Assembly (NCBI GenBank): GCA_005800795.1
Contig: SYEN01000514.1
Location: 1 to 5,807 of the forward strand
Direction: 5' to 3'
DNA from: Burkholderiales bacterium
GTDB lineage: Bacteria; Pseudomonadota; Gammaproteobacteria; Burkholderiales; SG8-41
DNA: 5,807 nt
Positions 5,637-5,807 of the stretch are shown here, in pieces. Within the stretch, counting starts at the first letter, position 1. Every line of letters starts with the position of its first letter. Both the position numbers and the translations under genes were made by a program. The notes under the pieces are model-generated. The model saw only the letters and a program-made list of their open reading frames with translations. It was not told the origin of the DNA and searched no databases.

Positions 5637-5807
5637 GCTTTCTCCTTCGACTGTTCGTGAGCTTCATCTTCCGCCACTTCTTTCGGCCCCACCATCACAT
5701 AGTGCAGGAAGCCCGCGAAAGCCGCCAGCCCCATCAGCGCGGTGCCGATGGGCTTGGTAGCGCCCTTCCACAACGCAACCATGGTGCTGATCGACGGGTC
5801 TTTGGGC
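5633..5807 (-). CDS. fdoH: Formate dehydrogenase iron-sulfur (beta) subunit, C-terminal fragment
   Basis: Only the last 57 codons are in the window; the rest lies beyond position 5807. The fragment starts PKDPSISTMVALWKG and continues with a hydrophobic segment (roughly residues 19-39 of the fragment, PIGTALMGLAAFAGFLHYVM). It then ends with the charged tail VGPKEVAEDEAHEQSKEKA. This matches the C-terminus of FdnH/FdoH, whose single transmembrane helix anchors the four-[4Fe-4S] subunit to the cytochrome subunit. The cysteine clusters are upstream and not visible. The TGA (5635-5633) overlaps the cytochrome start by four bases (ATGA), so the two are translationally coupled. The catalytic molybdenum or tungsten subunit is expected further upstream on the same strand. 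Confidence 0.88.
   Translation of the reverse strand, partial: PKDPSISTMVALWKGATKPIGTALMGLAAFAGFLHYVMVGPKEVAEDEAHEQSKEKA
5642..5647 (-). promoter_or_regulatory. Strong Shine-Dalgarno for the cytochrome b subunit
   Basis: AAGGAG lies five bases before the ATG at 5636, inside the last codons of the iron-sulfur subunit. It is the clearest ribosome binding site in the operon and fixes the cytochrome start. Confidence 0.8.

Noticed and set aside
4246..5660. Long + strand open frames (267 and 281 codons) antisense to fdhE and the cytochrome gene.
   Set aside because: Their translations are His/Arg/Gln-rich with no domain pattern, and they lie opposite two clearly recognised genes; long antisense frames are expected at this GC content.

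Overview
The window is ordinary, high-GC, gene-dense proteobacterial chromosome, most likely betaproteobacterial and possibly gammaproteobacterial. I base this on the style of the formate dehydrogenase membrane subunit, FdhE and the DsrE-like protein; it is an inference from protein style, not a database result. No mobile element, CRISPR array, tRNA or rRNA is visible, and coding density is nearly complete.

Two gene groups converge. On the + strand (2-1886) lies the C-terminal two thirds of an MFS permease resembling the nucleotide-exchange (Npt/Tlc) type. It is followed 19 nt later by an aldo/keto reductase that carries a putative Tat signal peptide. On the - strand (5807 down to 1935) lies a tightly packed operon. 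In transcription order it holds the C-terminal end of the formate dehydrogenase iron-sulfur subunit, the cytochrome b556 (gamma) subunit with its four heme-ligand histidines, the maturation protein FdhE with four CxxC pairs, a four-helix PepSY-type membrane protein, a GcvH-like lipoyl-carrier protein, and a small DsrE-family protein. The two groups meet across only 48 bp (1887-1934).

The first three operon genes form a coherent respiratory formate dehydrogenase module. Formate is oxidised by a catalytic subunit outside the window, electrons pass through the beta iron-sulfur subunit to the gamma diheme cytochrome and the quinone pool, and FdhE supports assembly. The unusual part is the tail. 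A PepSY membrane protein, an orphan GcvH-like protein with an intact lipoyl-lysine site, and a DsrE-like sulfur-carrier candidate are fused to this operon by stop/start overlaps or short gaps. GcvH-like lipoate-binding proteins and DsrE proteins occur together in the sHdr sulfur-oxidation system, but no Hdr subunit, lipoate ligase or GcvT/GcvP is present here. The pair may be a separate use of the lipoyl/persulfide combination linked to formate metabolism.

A GC-rich hairpin followed by a U-rich stretch sits in the sense direction near the start of fdhE. It could act as an intra-operon attenuator between the structural genes and the accessory tail.
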